Shown here piece after piece: positions 27,601 through 35,657 of a stretch of DNA of 64,000 nt (the stretch's first letter is position 1; every line of letters starts with the position of its first letter). The translations under genes and the position numbers were made by a program. The stretch is from Streptomyces sp. NBC_01460. GTDB taxonomy: Bacteria > Actinomycetota > Actinomycetes > Streptomycetales > Streptomycetaceae. The notes under the pieces were generated by a model that ran no database searches, was not told the DNA's origin, and saw nothing but the letters and a program-made list of their open reading frames with translations. The DNA lies in NCBI RefSeq assembly GCF_036227405.1, contig NZ_CP109473.1, positions 2,232,001 through 2,296,000 of the forward strand. Reading direction: 5' to 3'.

Positions 27601-27801
27601 GGGCTCGACTACCTGCTTCTCGACCACATCGGGGGACGCACCCTGATAGGGCGCCAGCACCGACACCATCGGGAGTTCGATGGTGGGGAGCAGCTGCTGC
27701 TTGAGCTGCGGGATCGCGATCGCTCCGAAAACGAGCGCGACGATCGAGATCAGCCCGATCAGCGCCCTTTGCGCGAGGCTGAATCTGGACAGCCAGGACA
27801 T
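24646..27801 (-). CDS. RND-superfamily transporter (HAE1/SwrC-like)
   Basis: A 1051-residue membrane protein with an N-terminal helix, two large extracytoplasmic loops (about 35-330 and 590-860) and about 12 spans. RVVDDSIVVLENI in span 4 carries the proton-relay pair D406/D407, as in AcrB. The C-terminus is long, charged and Lys/Glu-rich (cytoplasmic). No membrane-fusion or outer-membrane partner is encoded nearby, expected for a monoderm; Bacillus SwrC is the closest characterised analogue. Substrate unknown, possibly lipids, surfactants or metabolites. A NarL-type two-component system lies just upstream on the same strand. Confidence 0.9.
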   Translation of the reverse strand: MSWLSRFSLAQRALIGLISIVALVFGAIAIPQLKQQLLPTIELPMVSVLAPYQGASPDVVEKQVVEPLENAIKAVDGVEGVTSTASEGNAVVMATFDFGDEGTKQLVADIQQAVNRARVQLPDDVDPQVIAGSTDDIPTVVLAVTSDKDQQALADQLDRTVVPALEDIEGVGQVAVDGVQDLQVSVVPDDRKLAAAGLNAGSLAQALQAGGATVPAGSFSESGKSRTIQVGGSFTSLQQIEDLKVSAANPATGKSGKPVRVGDIATVKQEPATAVSLTRTNGKPSLAVMATMDKDGSAVAISDAVQDKLPGLRKDLGAGAELTVVSDQGPAVSKAISGLTTEGALGLLFAVVVILVFLASIRSTLVTAVSIPLSVVLALIVLWTRDLSLNMLTLGALTIAIGRVVDDSIVVLENIKRHLGYGEERRSAIITAVREVAGAVTSSTLTTVAVFLPIGLVGGMVGQLFGSFSLTVTAALLASLLVSLTVVPVLSFWFLRAPKGTAADPDEARRKAEEKEAASRLQRIYVPVLRFATRRRVTSIVLAFVVLFGTFGMAPLLKTNFFDQGEQEVLSVKQELTPGTSLAAADEAAQKVEKVLAADKGVEDYQVTVGSSGFMAAFGGGTGANQASYQITLKDSADFDATQDRIDEALGKLDGIGDTTIAAGDGFGSQDLSVVVKAADADVLKKASEAVRGEVAKLEDVTDVQSDLAQSVPRISVKANDKAADAGFNETTLGAAVAGAVRGTPSGTAIMDDTERDVLVKSASPATTLAELKALPLGPVKLGQIADVKLVPGPVSMTRIDGQRAATITAKPTGDNTGAVTASLQTKIDALDLPEGATATIGGVSQDQNDAFMKLGLAMLAAIAIVFMLLVATFRSLVQPLILLVSIPFAATGAIGLLVVTGTPMGVPAMIGMLMLIGIVVTNAIVLIDLINQYRSQGMGVVEAVIEGGRHRLRPILMTALATIFALLPMALGVTGEGGFISQPLAVVVIGGLITSTLLTLLLVPTLYAMVELRKERRAKKKAAKRGATSGDAAPEAAEEAVSEEPEPAKA

Positions 27802-27988
27802 GGGTGGGTCTCTCTTCTGTGGCGTACGCGGCAGAGGGGCGGCTGTTCGGCGACCGCCGGTCCGGCGATCACAGGGGACACAGCCCGCCCACCTATACGA
27901 TCTCCGGTTCCGTGCGCGAAATCGTCGGCCCCCGGGTTGCCTTTTTATCCCGCGCATACCGCAGCTGGAGTAGCCGGGTCTCCACCCG

Positions 27989-28678
27989 TCACTCCACCCG
28001 GGGACGGACCAGGCCCGATTCGTACGCGATGACCACCAATTGGGCGCGGTCCCGCGCGCCCAGCTTCGCCATGGCCCGGTTCACATGGGTCTTCACCGTG
28101 AGGGGGCTGACGACCAGCCGGTCGGCGATCTGGTCGTTGGAGTGCCCGCCCGCGACCTGGACGAGCACCTCGCGCTCGCGCCCGGTGAGCGCGGCGAGGC
28201 GCTCGGAGTACTCCGCGCCGTCGGGCCCGTCGGGGTCGGTGCCCGCCTGGGCGAGGAAGCTGGCGATGAGGCCCTTGGTCGCGACCGGGGAGAGCAGGGC
28301 CTCGCCCGCCGCGGCGACCCTGATGGCGTTGAGCAGTTCGTCGGGTTCCGCGCCCTTGCCCAGGAAGCCGGAGGCACCCGCCCGCAGGGACTGCACGACG
28401 TACTCGTCCACCTCGAAGGTGGTGAGCATGACGATCCGGACCCCCGCGAGGTCCGGGTCCGCGCTGATCATCCGGGTCGCGGTGAGCCCGTCGGTGCCCG
28501 GCATCCGGATGTCCATCAGCACGACGTCGGCGCGGGTCGAGCGGGCCAGTTCCACCGCCTCCGCCCCGTCGGCGGCCTCACCGACGACCTGCATGTCGGG
28601 CTCGGAGTCGACCAGCACCCGGAACGCGCTGCGCAGCAGGGCCTGGTCGTCGGCGAGCAGCACCTTGATGGGCGTCAT
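27989..28678 (-). CDS. NarL/LuxR-family response regulator
   Basis: A 229-residue regulator: receiver domain (about 5-120) with phosphoacceptor D56 in VVLMDIRMPG, and a LuxR-type helix-turn-helix (about 165-225) in LTGREREVLVQVAGG and SPLTVKTHVNRAMAKLG. ATG 28678 overlaps the kinase stop (ATGA) with a G-rich site 6 nt upstream; an ATG two codons earlier is possible. Partner of the kinase, and probably acts on the RND gene 187 bp downstream. Confidence 0.92.
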   Translation of the reverse strand: MTPIKVLLADDQALLRSAFRVLVDSEPDMQVVGEAADGAEAVELARSTRADVVLMDIRMPGTDGLTATRMISADPDLAGVRIVMLTTFEVDEYVVQSLRAGASGFLGKGAEPDELLNAIRVAAAGEALLSPVATKGLIASFLAQAGTDPDGPDGAEYSERLAALTGREREVLVQVAGGHSNDQIADRLVVSPLTVKTHVNRAMAKLGARDRAQLVVIAYESGLVRPRVE

Positions 28679-29943
28679 ACGCATCCCCCCGTCGTCCCCA
28701 CCGCGCCCGGCCGCCCCGGCGCGCGTGTGCGGGATGTGACCGGAAGGATCGCATGGACCCTGAATCCGCCCCCGTAGCGCGGTCCGGCCGTGAGGGTGCC
28801 GCCGAGCGCGGTGACCCGCTCGCGCATGCCGATCAGGCCGTGCCTGCCGCTGTCGGCCTGGGCGGGGAGGGGACCCGCCCCCGTGCCGTCGTCGAGCACG
28901 GTGACCTCCGCGGTCTCCCCGACCCGTACGACGCTGACCTCGGCCTTCGCCCCGGCGCCGGCGTGCTTGCGCACATTGGTCAGGGCCTCCTGGATGATCC
29001 GGTAGGCCGCGAGGTCCACCGCCGCGGGCAGCGGGCTGTCCGGATCGGTGCAGGCCACCTCCACGGGGAGCCCGGCGTTGCGGAAGGTGCCGACCAGGGT
29101 CTCGAGGACGGCGAGCCCGGGGGCGGGTTCCGTGGGCGCCTCCGGGTCACCGGTCTGGCGCAGCAGCCCGACCGTGGTCCGCAGTTCGTTGAGGGCGGAG
29201 CGGCTGGCCTCCCGTACGTGGGCGAGCGCCTCCTTGGCCTGGTCCGGGCGCTTGTCCATGACGTGCGCCGCGACGCCGGCCTGGACGTTGACCAGGGCGA
29301 TGTGGTGGGCGACGACGTCGTGCAGGTCCCGGGCGATCCGCAGCCGCTCCTCGGCGACCCGCCGGCGGGCCTCCTCCTCGCGGGTGCGCTCCGCGCGTTC
29401 GGCCCGCTCCCGGATCGCGTCGATGAACGCGCGTCTGCTGCGGACGGCGTCGCCGGCGGCACCGGCCAGGCCCGTCCAGGCGAGGACGCCCAGGTTCTCC
29501 TGGCTGTACCAGGGCGTCGGACCGGCCACCATCGCGGCCATGGCCAGCCCGCCCATGGTGAGCAGGCCGACCCGCCAGGTGGTGGGGCGGTCGGTCCTGG
29601 CCGCGACGGTGAAGAGCGCGACGACCGCGCTCATGACGACGGGGGCGGGCGGATCCATCAGGAGGAACTCGACGACGGACAGCAGCCCGGTCACCACGAG
29701 CACCGCCATCGGCCTGCGCCGCCGCAGGACGAGCGCTCCGGCGCCGAGCACCATCAGCAGCACGCTCGACGGTTCGGGCACCCGCGCGCCGAAGACGGGG
29801 CGGCCGTGGCCCGGGTTCGGCTCGGTGAACGACGCGCAGATCATGCAGGCGAGCACGACCACGGCGAGGGCGGCGTCGAAGGCGAGGGGGTGGCCGCGCA
29901 GCCAGCGGCGGGCGCGCACCTGCCCGGTTCCGAGGATGGTCAC
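28675..29943 (-). CDS. NarL-type sensor histidine kinase
   Basis: A 422-residue kinase with about five membrane segments in the first 165 residues and almost no extracellular domain, so it may sense the membrane. The HisKA_3 motif IARDLHDVVAHH gives phosphorylated His208, and the ATPase G-box is GRHGLIGMRERV. GTG 29943. Coupled to the response regulator by an ATGA overlap. Architecture resembles LiaS/DesK-type intramembrane-sensing kinases. Confidence 0.92.
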   Translation of the reverse strand: MTILGTGQVRARRWLRGHPLAFDAALAVVVLACMICASFTEPNPGHGRPVFGARVPEPSSVLLMVLGAGALVLRRRRPMAVLVVTGLLSVVEFLLMDPPAPVVMSAVVALFTVAARTDRPTTWRVGLLTMGGLAMAAMVAGPTPWYSQENLGVLAWTGLAGAAGDAVRSRRAFIDAIRERAERAERTREEEARRRVAEERLRIARDLHDVVAHHIALVNVQAGVAAHVMDKRPDQAKEALAHVREASRSALNELRTTVGLLRQTGDPEAPTEPAPGLAVLETLVGTFRNAGLPVEVACTDPDSPLPAAVDLAAYRIIQEALTNVRKHAGAGAKAEVSVVRVGETAEVTVLDDGTGAGPLPAQADSGRHGLIGMRERVTALGGTLTAGPRYGGGFRVHAILPVTSRTRAPGRPGAVGTTGGCV

Positions 29944-30011
29944 GTCGCACCACGGTACGGCGTGCCGTCGGCGGGCGGGCCCGTACGGTGTCCGGTCCCC
30001 CTCACAGCACG

Positions 30012-30044
30012 GTGCCCCGCGCCGGCATGACCGGGGCGGGGCAC
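30012..30044 (-). terminator. Terminator of the pspA operon
   Basis: A 9-bp stem (30012-30020 with 30036-30044), with extra GC pairs inside, lies downstream of the PspAA stop codon. Confidence 0.55.
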
Positions 30045-30073
30045 CTTGGGGAGTGCGGAGCGGGCCGACCGGG

Positions 30074-30352
30074 TCAGCCGGGGATCAGCCCGTCGTCGCG
30101 GAGCATGGAGCGCACCTCTTCGAGGGTGGCGTCGGGTGACGGCAGGATCAGTTCGGACGGCTCGAGGGCGTCGTCGGGGAGCGGCGAGCCGAGCTCGCGC
30201 ACCTTGTCCAGAAGCGCGTGGAGCGTGGTGCGGAAACCGGGTCCGTCACCGCTCTCCATCTCCGCGAGGAGTATGTCGTCGAGCTCGTTCAGCTCCGCGA
30301 CATGACTGTCGGCCAGGCTGACCTGGCCCTCCCCCATGATCCGTACGATCAT
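30074..30352 (-). CDS. PspA-associated protein PspAA
   Basis: A 92-residue protein matching the PspAA family: VRIMGEGQVSLADSHVAELNELD at the start and a C-terminal acidic helix. The family is encoded next to pspA in actinobacteria and is proposed to link PspA to membrane-stress sensing. It follows pspA by 10 bp, so the two form an operon. Confidence 0.85.
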   Translation of the reverse strand: MIVRIMGEGQVSLADSHVAELNELDDILLAEMESGDGPGFRTTLHALLDKVRELGSPLPDDALEPSELILPSPDATLEEVRSMLRDDGLIPG

Positions 30353-30362
30353 GACGCCGCCC

Positions 30363-31157
30363 TCACTGCTTGTCGAACTTGTGCGGGGACTGCTGCGACT
30401 GCGGTGCCGCGTCCTCGGCGCCGCCCTCGATGGCCTGCTGCTGCCCTGCGGAGCCGCCGGCCAGCTCGGCCTTCATGCGCTGCAGCTCCAGCTCCACATC
30501 CGTACCACCGGAGATCCGGTCCAGCTCGGCGGCGATGTCGTCCTTCGCCGTGCCGGACGGGTCGTCGAGAGCGCCGGAGGCCAGCAGCTCGTCGATGGCT
30601 CCCGCACGGGCCTGGAGCTGCTGGGTCTTGTCCTCGGCCCGCTGGATGGCCAGGCCGACGTCGCCCATCTCCTCGGAGATGCCGGAGAAGGCCTCACCGA
30701 TCCGGGTCTGGGCCTGGGCCGCGGTGTAGGTGGCCTTGATGGTCTCCTTCTTCGTGCGGAAGGCGTCCACCTTGGCCTGCAGGCGCTGGGCCGCGAGGGT
30801 GAGCTTCTCCTCCTCGCCCTGCAGCGTCCGGTGCTGCGTCTCCAGGTCGGTGACCTGCTGCTGGAGGGCGGCGCGCCTCGACAGCGCCTCGCGGGCCAGG
30901 TCCTCGCGGCCGAGCGCGAGCGCCTTGCGGCCCTGGTCCTCCAGCTTCGACGACTGCCCCTGCAGCTGGTTCAGCTGCAGCTCCAGCCGCTTGCGCGAGG
31001 TCGCCACATCGGCGACACCGCGGCGTACCTTCTGGAGCAGCTCAAGCTGCTTCTGGTACGAGTAATCGAGGGTCTCGCGCGGATCCTCGGCCCGGTCAAG
31101 GGCCTTGTTTGCCTTCGCGCGGAAGATCATTCCCATACGCTTCATGACACCGCTCAT
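30363..31157 (-). CDS. pspA: PspA/IM30 family envelope-stress protein
   Basis: A 264-residue, almost wholly helical coiled-coil protein of the ESCRT-III-like PspA/Vipp1 superfamily. The N-terminal amphipathic helix (about 1-22) would contact membrane; LDYSYQKQLELLQKVRRGVADVATSRKRLE is typical (quoted in two parts: LDYSYQKQLELLQKVRR, GVADVATSRKRLE). The last 50 residues are Gln/Ala-rich and disordered. It maintains the membrane under stress. Start ATG 31157; ATG 31145 is an alternative. Confidence 0.92.
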   Translation of the reverse strand: MSGVMKRMGMIFRAKANKALDRAEDPRETLDYSYQKQLELLQKVRRGVADVATSRKRLELQLNQLQGQSSKLEDQGRKALALGREDLAREALSRRAALQQQVTDLETQHRTLQGEEEKLTLAAQRLQAKVDAFRTKKETIKATYTAAQAQTRIGEAFSGISEEMGDVGLAIQRAEDKTQQLQARAGAIDELLASGALDDPSGTAKDDIAAELDRISGGTDVELELQRMKAELAGGSAGQQQAIEGGAEDAAPQSQQSPHKFDKQ

Positions 31158-31441
31158 GGGCTTCGCGCGCCCCCTTCTGACGGACTGAGCTCCAGCACTC
31201 CAACAGAACCCACAGTACGGGCCCTGCCTCCATTACCGCACTGTTCGAGCACCGATGTGCTCCTCCGCAAGGACGACTGCCGACGGTGACCGCTCCCGCC
31301 CAGGGAGTAGAGGGCCGTCAGGGATCACGTCGGCAACGTCCGTTCTGCCCCTGTCGGGACACTTTTCAGGACGCGGGCCGTTGCCGGATCGTTCCCGGCC
31401 GGTCCCCGGGAGTCCCCGGCGACCCCGTACCCTTGGGTTTT

Positions 31442-32041
31442 GTGTTCCGTAGCCGTTCCAAGGAAGAGAAGGCCCCCACCGGCAAGGTGACGGCGGACCT
31501 CTCCAAGCAGCCCCGCGACCCTCAGGCTCCCAAAGGTCGCCCCACCCCTAAGCGCAGCGACTCCCAGACGCAGCGCCGGCGCGCCTCCAGTGGCACGCCG
31601 ACCGATCGCAAGGAGGCCGCGAAGCGCCAGCGCGAAGCCCGCCGGGCGGACATGGCCCGGCAGCGGGAGGCTCTCGCGTCGGGTGACGAGCGTTATCTGC
31701 CGGCGCGTGACAAGGGCCCCGTGCGGCGCTTCGTCCGTGACTTCGTGGACTCGCGCTTCTGCATCGCGGAGTACTTCCTTCCGCTCGCGGTGATCATCCT
31801 GATCCTCAGTGTGATCCAGGTGCAGAACATCCAGAACATCTCGCTGCTGCTCTGGCTCGGCGTGATCGTGCTGATCGTCGTCGACTCCGTCGGCCTCGGG
31901 TTCCGCCTCAAGAAGCAGCTGGCCCAGCGCTTCCCGGACACCCCGAAGCGCGGCGCGGTGGCCTACGGCCTGATGCGTACGCTCCAGATGCGCCGTCTGC
32001 GTCTTCCCAAGCCGCAGGTCAAGCGGGGAGAGCGGCCCTGA
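31442..32041 (+). CDS. DUF3043 membrane protein
   Basis: A 199-residue protein: a basic, disordered N-terminal half (about 1-85, rich in Lys/Arg/Ser), two hydrophobic segments (about 110-150) and a basic C-terminal tail. These features and RYLPARDKGPVRRFVRDFVD fit the actinobacterial DUF3043 family, whose role is unknown. GTG 31442 follows TACCCT by 8 nt with no ribosome-binding site, so it is probably leaderless. The stop codon overlaps the presumed CTG start of the methyltransferase. Confidence 0.85.
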   Translation: MFRSRSKEEKAPTGKVTADLSKQPRDPQAPKGRPTPKRSDSQTQRRRASSGTPTDRKEAAKRQREARRADMARQREALASGDERYLPARDKGPVRRFVRDFVDSRFCIAEYFLPLAVIILILSVIQVQNIQNISLLLWLGVIVLIVVDSVGLGFRLKKQLAQRFPDTPKRGAVAYGLMRTLQMRRLRLPKPQVKRGERP

Positions 32042-32835
32042 GCACGGAGACCTCCGGCTTCACGGGGGTTTCCTCCCAGTGGCTGGGCGGGCTCGGCGGA
32101 CTGCGCAACACGGTCCGTCAGGAGCTCGTCGCCCGGCAGCTCGACGAGCAGATAGCCGGGCGCTTCCCCGTGGGGCAGCGGCTGCGGGTGCTCGACGTCG
32201 GCATGGGCCAGGGCACGCAGGCGCTGCGCCTGGCGCGGGCCGGGCACTCCGTGACGGGCCTCGAGTCCGACGCCGAGATGCTGCGGACCGCCCGGGAGTC
32301 CCTGGCCGGCGAGCCCGAGGGCATCCGGGAGCGGGTGCGGCTCATCGAGGGCGACGGGCGTGACACCGGGGTGCACTTCCTGCCCGGCAGCTTCGACGTG
32401 GTGCTCTGCCACGGCGTCCTGATGTACGTCCCCGAGCCGGATCCGCTGCTGGCCGGTCTGGCCCGGATGCTGGCGCCCGGAGGGCTGCTCTCGCTGCTCG
32501 TGCGCAACGCCGGCGCCCTGGCCATGCGGCCGGGGACGGCGGGCGACTTCTCCGCCGCCCTCGCGGCGTTCGACACGGACACCTACACCAACAGGCTCGG
32601 CCTCGACGTCCGGGCCGACCGGCTCGAGGTGCTGCGGGCCACCCTCGCCGGGATCGCCGCCCCGCTGCACGCCTGGTACGGCGTGCGGGTCTTCACCGAC
32701 AACGTGGGCAACGAGGCGGAGCTGCCCGGCCCCGAGGAGCTGGAGCGGGTCTTCGCCGCCGAGGACAGGGCGGGGCGGACCGATCCGTACCGCGGGGTGG
32801 CCGCGCTGCTGCACCTGTGCGGGGTGCGCGGCTGA
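32038..32835 (+). CDS. Class I SAM-dependent methyltransferase (probable CTG start)
   Basis: A 265-residue methyltransferase with motif I VLDVGMGQGTQALRLA and the acidic end of strand 2 GLESDAEML. It resembles SmtA/CmoM-type enzymes, but the substrate is unknown. In-frame coding continues upstream of the first GTG (32170) to the previous stop with normal codon use, and only CTG 32038 fits as a start: GGGGAG lies 8 nt upstream and it overlaps the DUF3043 stop as CTGA. The extra 44 residues form the N-terminal helices expected before motif I. Confidence 0.85.
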   Translation: MSTETSGFTGVSSQWLGGLGGLRNTVRQELVARQLDEQIAGRFPVGQRLRVLDVGMGQGTQALRLARAGHSVTGLESDAEMLRTARESLAGEPEGIRERVRLIEGDGRDTGVHFLPGSFDVVLCHGVLMYVPEPDPLLAGLARMLAPGGLLSLLVRNAGALAMRPGTAGDFSAALAAFDTDTYTNRLGLDVRADRLEVLRATLAGIAAPLHAWYGVRVFTDNVGNEAELPGPEELERVFAAEDRAGRTDPYRGVAALLHLCGVRG

Positions 32836-32909
32836 CCCCGCCGGAGCCGTACGGCTGATCGGCCCAGCACCACAGGCCGGGTGCGGCGGGCCCTGGCGAT
32901 ACTCCGGGA

Positions 32910-33983
32910 ATGGACGCAACCCCTTCCCGCAGCCGGGTACGCCGCTCCCTCACGCCCCTGGCCGCCGGTGCCTGCGCGATCGCGCTGGCAGGCGGCTGCA
33001 CCGGTCCGGGCCCGGCCCCGGCCGCCGCCCCGGCCCAGCAGGCGGTGGTGTCCCGGGCCGCGGGTGACCTGGAGGACCGGTACCGCGCCGTCATCAGGGA
33101 CGTCCTGCCCTCGGTCGTGCAGGTCGGCGCCGGGGACGGCCTCGGCTCGGGCATCGTCTACGACGGCAAGGGCCACATCGTGACGAACGCCCATGTGGTG
33201 GGCGACGAGAAGACCTTCGACGTCAGTGCCGCCACCGGCGAGAAGGTGCTCAAGGCCTCCCTCGTCTCCTCCTACCCGGAGCAGGACCTGGCCGTCATCA
33301 AGCTCGACGACGTCCCCGACGGGCTGCGGGCCGCGGAGTTCGGGGACACCGACGAGGTCGAGGTGGGGCAGATCGTCCTGGCGATGGGCTCGCCCCTCGG
33401 CCTGTCCAGCAGCGTCACCCAGGGCATCGTCTCGGCCGTGGGCAGGACCGTCAGCGAGAGCAGTTCGGGCGGCGGCACCGGGGCGACGCTCGCCGACATG
33501 GTGCAGACCTCGGCGGCCATCAACCCCGGCAACAGCGGGGGCGCCCTGGTGAACCTCGACAGCGAGGTGATCGGCATCCCGACCCTCGCGGCCACGGACC
33601 CCCAGCTGGGTGACAGCGCGGCACCCGGGATCGGGTTCGCGATCCCCGTCTCGATGGTGCGGACGGTCGCCGACCAGATCATCAGGACCGGCAAGGTCAC
33701 CGACTCGGGCCGGGCGGCGCTGGACATCACGGGCCGCACGGTCGTCGACGACGACTACCGGCCGGCCGGGGTCGCGATCGTCACTGCCCGGAAGGGCGGG
33801 GCCGCGGAGAAGGCGGGCCTTCGCTCCGGAGACATCATCACGCGGATCGGCTCCACCCGGATCACCACGATCACCTCGCTCTCGGAGGCCCTGGCGGGCG
33901 ACGATCCCGGCCAGAAGGTCAAGGTGACGTACACACGGGGCGACGCGTCGAGGACCGCCGAGGTCACCCTGGGCGAGATCTGA
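32910..33983 (+). CDS. HtrA-like serine protease with PDZ domain, lipoprotein
   Basis: A 357-residue envelope protease. The signal peptide ends in the lipobox ALAGGCTG. The trypsin-like domain carries a complete triad: His95 (TNAHVVGD), Asp126 (EQDLAVIKL) and Ser209 (NPGNSGGAL). A single PDZ domain follows (about 270-357). Such DegP/HtrA proteins degrade misfolded envelope proteins. ATG 32910 follows GATACT by 6 nt, suggesting a leaderless transcript. Confidence 0.93.
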   Translation: MDATPSRSRVRRSLTPLAAGACAIALAGGCTGPGPAPAAAPAQQAVVSRAAGDLEDRYRAVIRDVLPSVVQVGAGDGLGSGIVYDGKGHIVTNAHVVGDEKTFDVSAATGEKVLKASLVSSYPEQDLAVIKLDDVPDGLRAAEFGDTDEVEVGQIVLAMGSPLGLSSSVTQGIVSAVGRTVSESSSGGGTGATLADMVQTSAAINPGNSGGALVNLDSEVIGIPTLAATDPQLGDSAAPGIGFAIPVSMVRTVADQIIRTGKVTDSGRAALDITGRTVVDDDYRPAGVAIVTARKGGAAEKAGLRSGDIITRIGSTRITTITSLSEALAGDDPGQKVKVTYTRGDASRTAEVTLGEI

Positions 33984-34010
33984 GCGCGGGCCGGGGGCGC
34001 GACGGCCGCA

Positions 34011-34044
34011 CGGCCCGCCCGTGCACCGGTGCACGGGCGGGCCG
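34011..34044. terminator. Bidirectional terminator, 34-nt perfect palindrome
   Basis: A fully self-complementary GC-rich sequence centred at 34027/34028, between the convergent htrA-like and small-protein genes. Confidence 0.8.
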
Positions 34045-34051
34045 GCGGGCC

Positions 34052-34255
34052 TCAGTCGGCCTGGAGGCTCATCGGGCCGTAGATCTTCGTCGTGTCCTCG
34101 AAGAGCGTCACCTGGTGCGCGCCGCCCTCGAGGAGCTCCTTCCAGAACTCACCGATCCAGGACTCCGCGTCGCCCTGGGTCGTGAACTCCTCCGGCTGCA
34201 GCGCCGGCTCCGTCTCCGTACCGTCGGACTTCTCGAACCGCCACGTCCACGCCAT
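34052..34255 (-). CDS. Small conserved-type protein, unknown function
   Basis: A 67-residue acidic protein rich in Trp and Glu (MAWTWRFEKSDG at the start). AGGAGG lies 5 nt before ATG 34255, strongly supporting this start over a longer one. No membrane segment or metal motif. It is divergent from cobU. Similar small proteins are widespread in actinobacteria without known function. Confidence 0.75.
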   Translation of the reverse strand: MAWTWRFEKSDGTETEPALQPEEFTTQGDAESWIGEFWKELLEGGAHQVTLFEDTTKIYGPMSLQAD

Positions 34256-34341
34256 GTCAGCCTCCTGGGTCACGTTGCTCCCCGAAGACTAGTGGGTGTC
34301 CCGGGCGCGCAGGTGGTCCACGGACACGGGAGGATCGGCAC

Positions 34342-35544
34342 GTGGAACTGACACTGCTCGGCACCGGAGCCCCCGACGGGCTGCCGCGGCCCGACTGCCC
34401 CTGCGCCGTCTGCGCGTCCTCCCGCGGTACGGGGGCCCGCGCGGCGACCGCGCTGCTGGTCGACGACGCCCTGCTCCTGGACCTCACCCCCGGCGCCGTG
34501 TTCGCCGCCGCCCGGGCGGGCCGCTCGCTCGCCGCCGTACGGCAGGTGCTGCTGACCCATCCGCACGACGGACCCGCCGTGGAGCTGCCCGACTCGCTCC
34601 CGCCCGCGGGGCGCGTCCCGGACGGCCAGGAGCTGACGCTGATCAGCGGGCACCGGATCCGGGCCCTGGCCATGGACGCGCCGGGCACCGGGTACGAGGT
34701 GACCTCGCCGGAGGGCGAGCGCCTGCTCTACCTGCCGCCGGGGGCCGCCCCCGCCGGTCTGGCCGACCCCGTGGCGGAGCCCTACGACCTGGTCGTGTGC
34801 GACGTGATCGCGCGGCCGGACGCCGTGGCCAGGCTGCGGGCCGTCGGGGCCGTCGGGCCCGTCACCGAGGTGATCGCCGTCCACCTGGACCACGACGCGC
34901 CGGCCGGGGCCGAGCTGGACCGCCGGCTCGCGGCCGGCGGGGCGCGGGCCGTGCCGGACGGTACGACCCTGCCGGTGGGCGCCTACCACCCCGTGCCCGA
35001 CGTGCCCCGGCGCACGCTGGTCACGGGCGGGGCAAGGTCCGGGAAGTCGGTGGAGGCCGAGCAGCGCCTGGAGACCTTCCCCGAGGTGCTGTACGTGGCG
35101 ACGGGCGGCCGCCGCGAGGGGGACGCGGAGTGGGACGCCCGGATCGGGCTGCACCGGGAGCGCAGGCCGGCCGCCTGGCGCACCGAGGAGACCTGCGAGC
35201 TGGCGGGCCTCCTGGAGCAGGACGGCCCGCCGCTGCTGATCGACTGCCTGTCGCTGTGGCTGACGGACGCGATGGACCGCGTCGACGCCTGGGACGACGG
35301 CCGGTGGGGGGACGGCGGGGAGGAGAAGCTGCGCGAACGGGTCTCCGAGCTGGTCCGCGCGGTGCGCGGGACACGTCGTACGGTCGTCGCCGTGACCAAC
35401 GAGACCGGCTCGGGCGTGGTCCCGGCGACGGCCTCCGGGCGGCGCTTCCGGGACGAACTGGGCCGCCTCAACGCGGCGTTCGCCGCCGAGTGCGAGCAGG
35501 TGCTGCTGGTGGTGGCGGGCCAGGCCCTGGTGCTGCGGGGCTGA
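34342..35544 (+). CDS. cobU: CobU cobinamide kinase/guanylyltransferase with N-terminal MBL-like domain
   Basis: A 400-residue fusion. The C-terminal part (about 225-400) is CobU/CobP: P-loop VTGGARSGKS, guanylylated-His region LHRERRPAAWRTEE, CLSLWLTDAM and TNETGSGVVP. It phosphorylates adenosylcobinamide and converts it to the GDP form in B12 assembly. The N-terminal 215 residues look like a metallo-beta-lactamase fold (LTLLGTGAPDGLP, TCxxC-like CPCAVC), but the HxHxDH motif has degenerated to HPHDGP, so it may not bind metal. GTG 34342 lies 6 nt after GAGGAT (leaderless). First of cobU-cobT. Confidence 0.9.
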   Translation: MELTLLGTGAPDGLPRPDCPCAVCASSRGTGARAATALLVDDALLLDLTPGAVFAAARAGRSLAAVRQVLLTHPHDGPAVELPDSLPPAGRVPDGQELTLISGHRIRALAMDAPGTGYEVTSPEGERLLYLPPGAAPAGLADPVAEPYDLVVCDVIARPDAVARLRAVGAVGPVTEVIAVHLDHDAPAGAELDRRLAAGGARAVPDGTTLPVGAYHPVPDVPRRTLVTGGARSGKSVEAEQRLETFPEVLYVATGGRREGDAEWDARIGLHRERRPAAWRTEETCELAGLLEQDGPPLLIDCLSLWLTDAMDRVDAWDDGRWGDGGEEKLRERVSELVRAVRGTRRTVVAVTNETGSGVVPATASGRRFRDELGRLNAAFAAECEQVLLVVAGQALVLRG

Positions 35545-35657
35545 GCCAGGGGGTGTGCGGGGCCGGGGATGCGGGAGGGAGTGCCGAGTACTGTTCCGCT
35601 GAGGAGCCCCCCGGCGGGTTCCCGCCCACCTAGCGCCGACCCGCGAGGCAGACCCCC

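Noticed and set aside
24949..28032. A very long open frame on the plus strand opposite the RND transporter gene
   Set aside because: It is antisense to a well-supported gene, with Asp/Arg/Gly/His-rich composition typical of GC-rich shadow frames, and has no recognisable domain.
35545..35657. Possible cobalamin riboswitch between cobU and cobT
   Set aside because: The gap is too short and I could not find the conserved B12-box (GCCACTG) with its partners.
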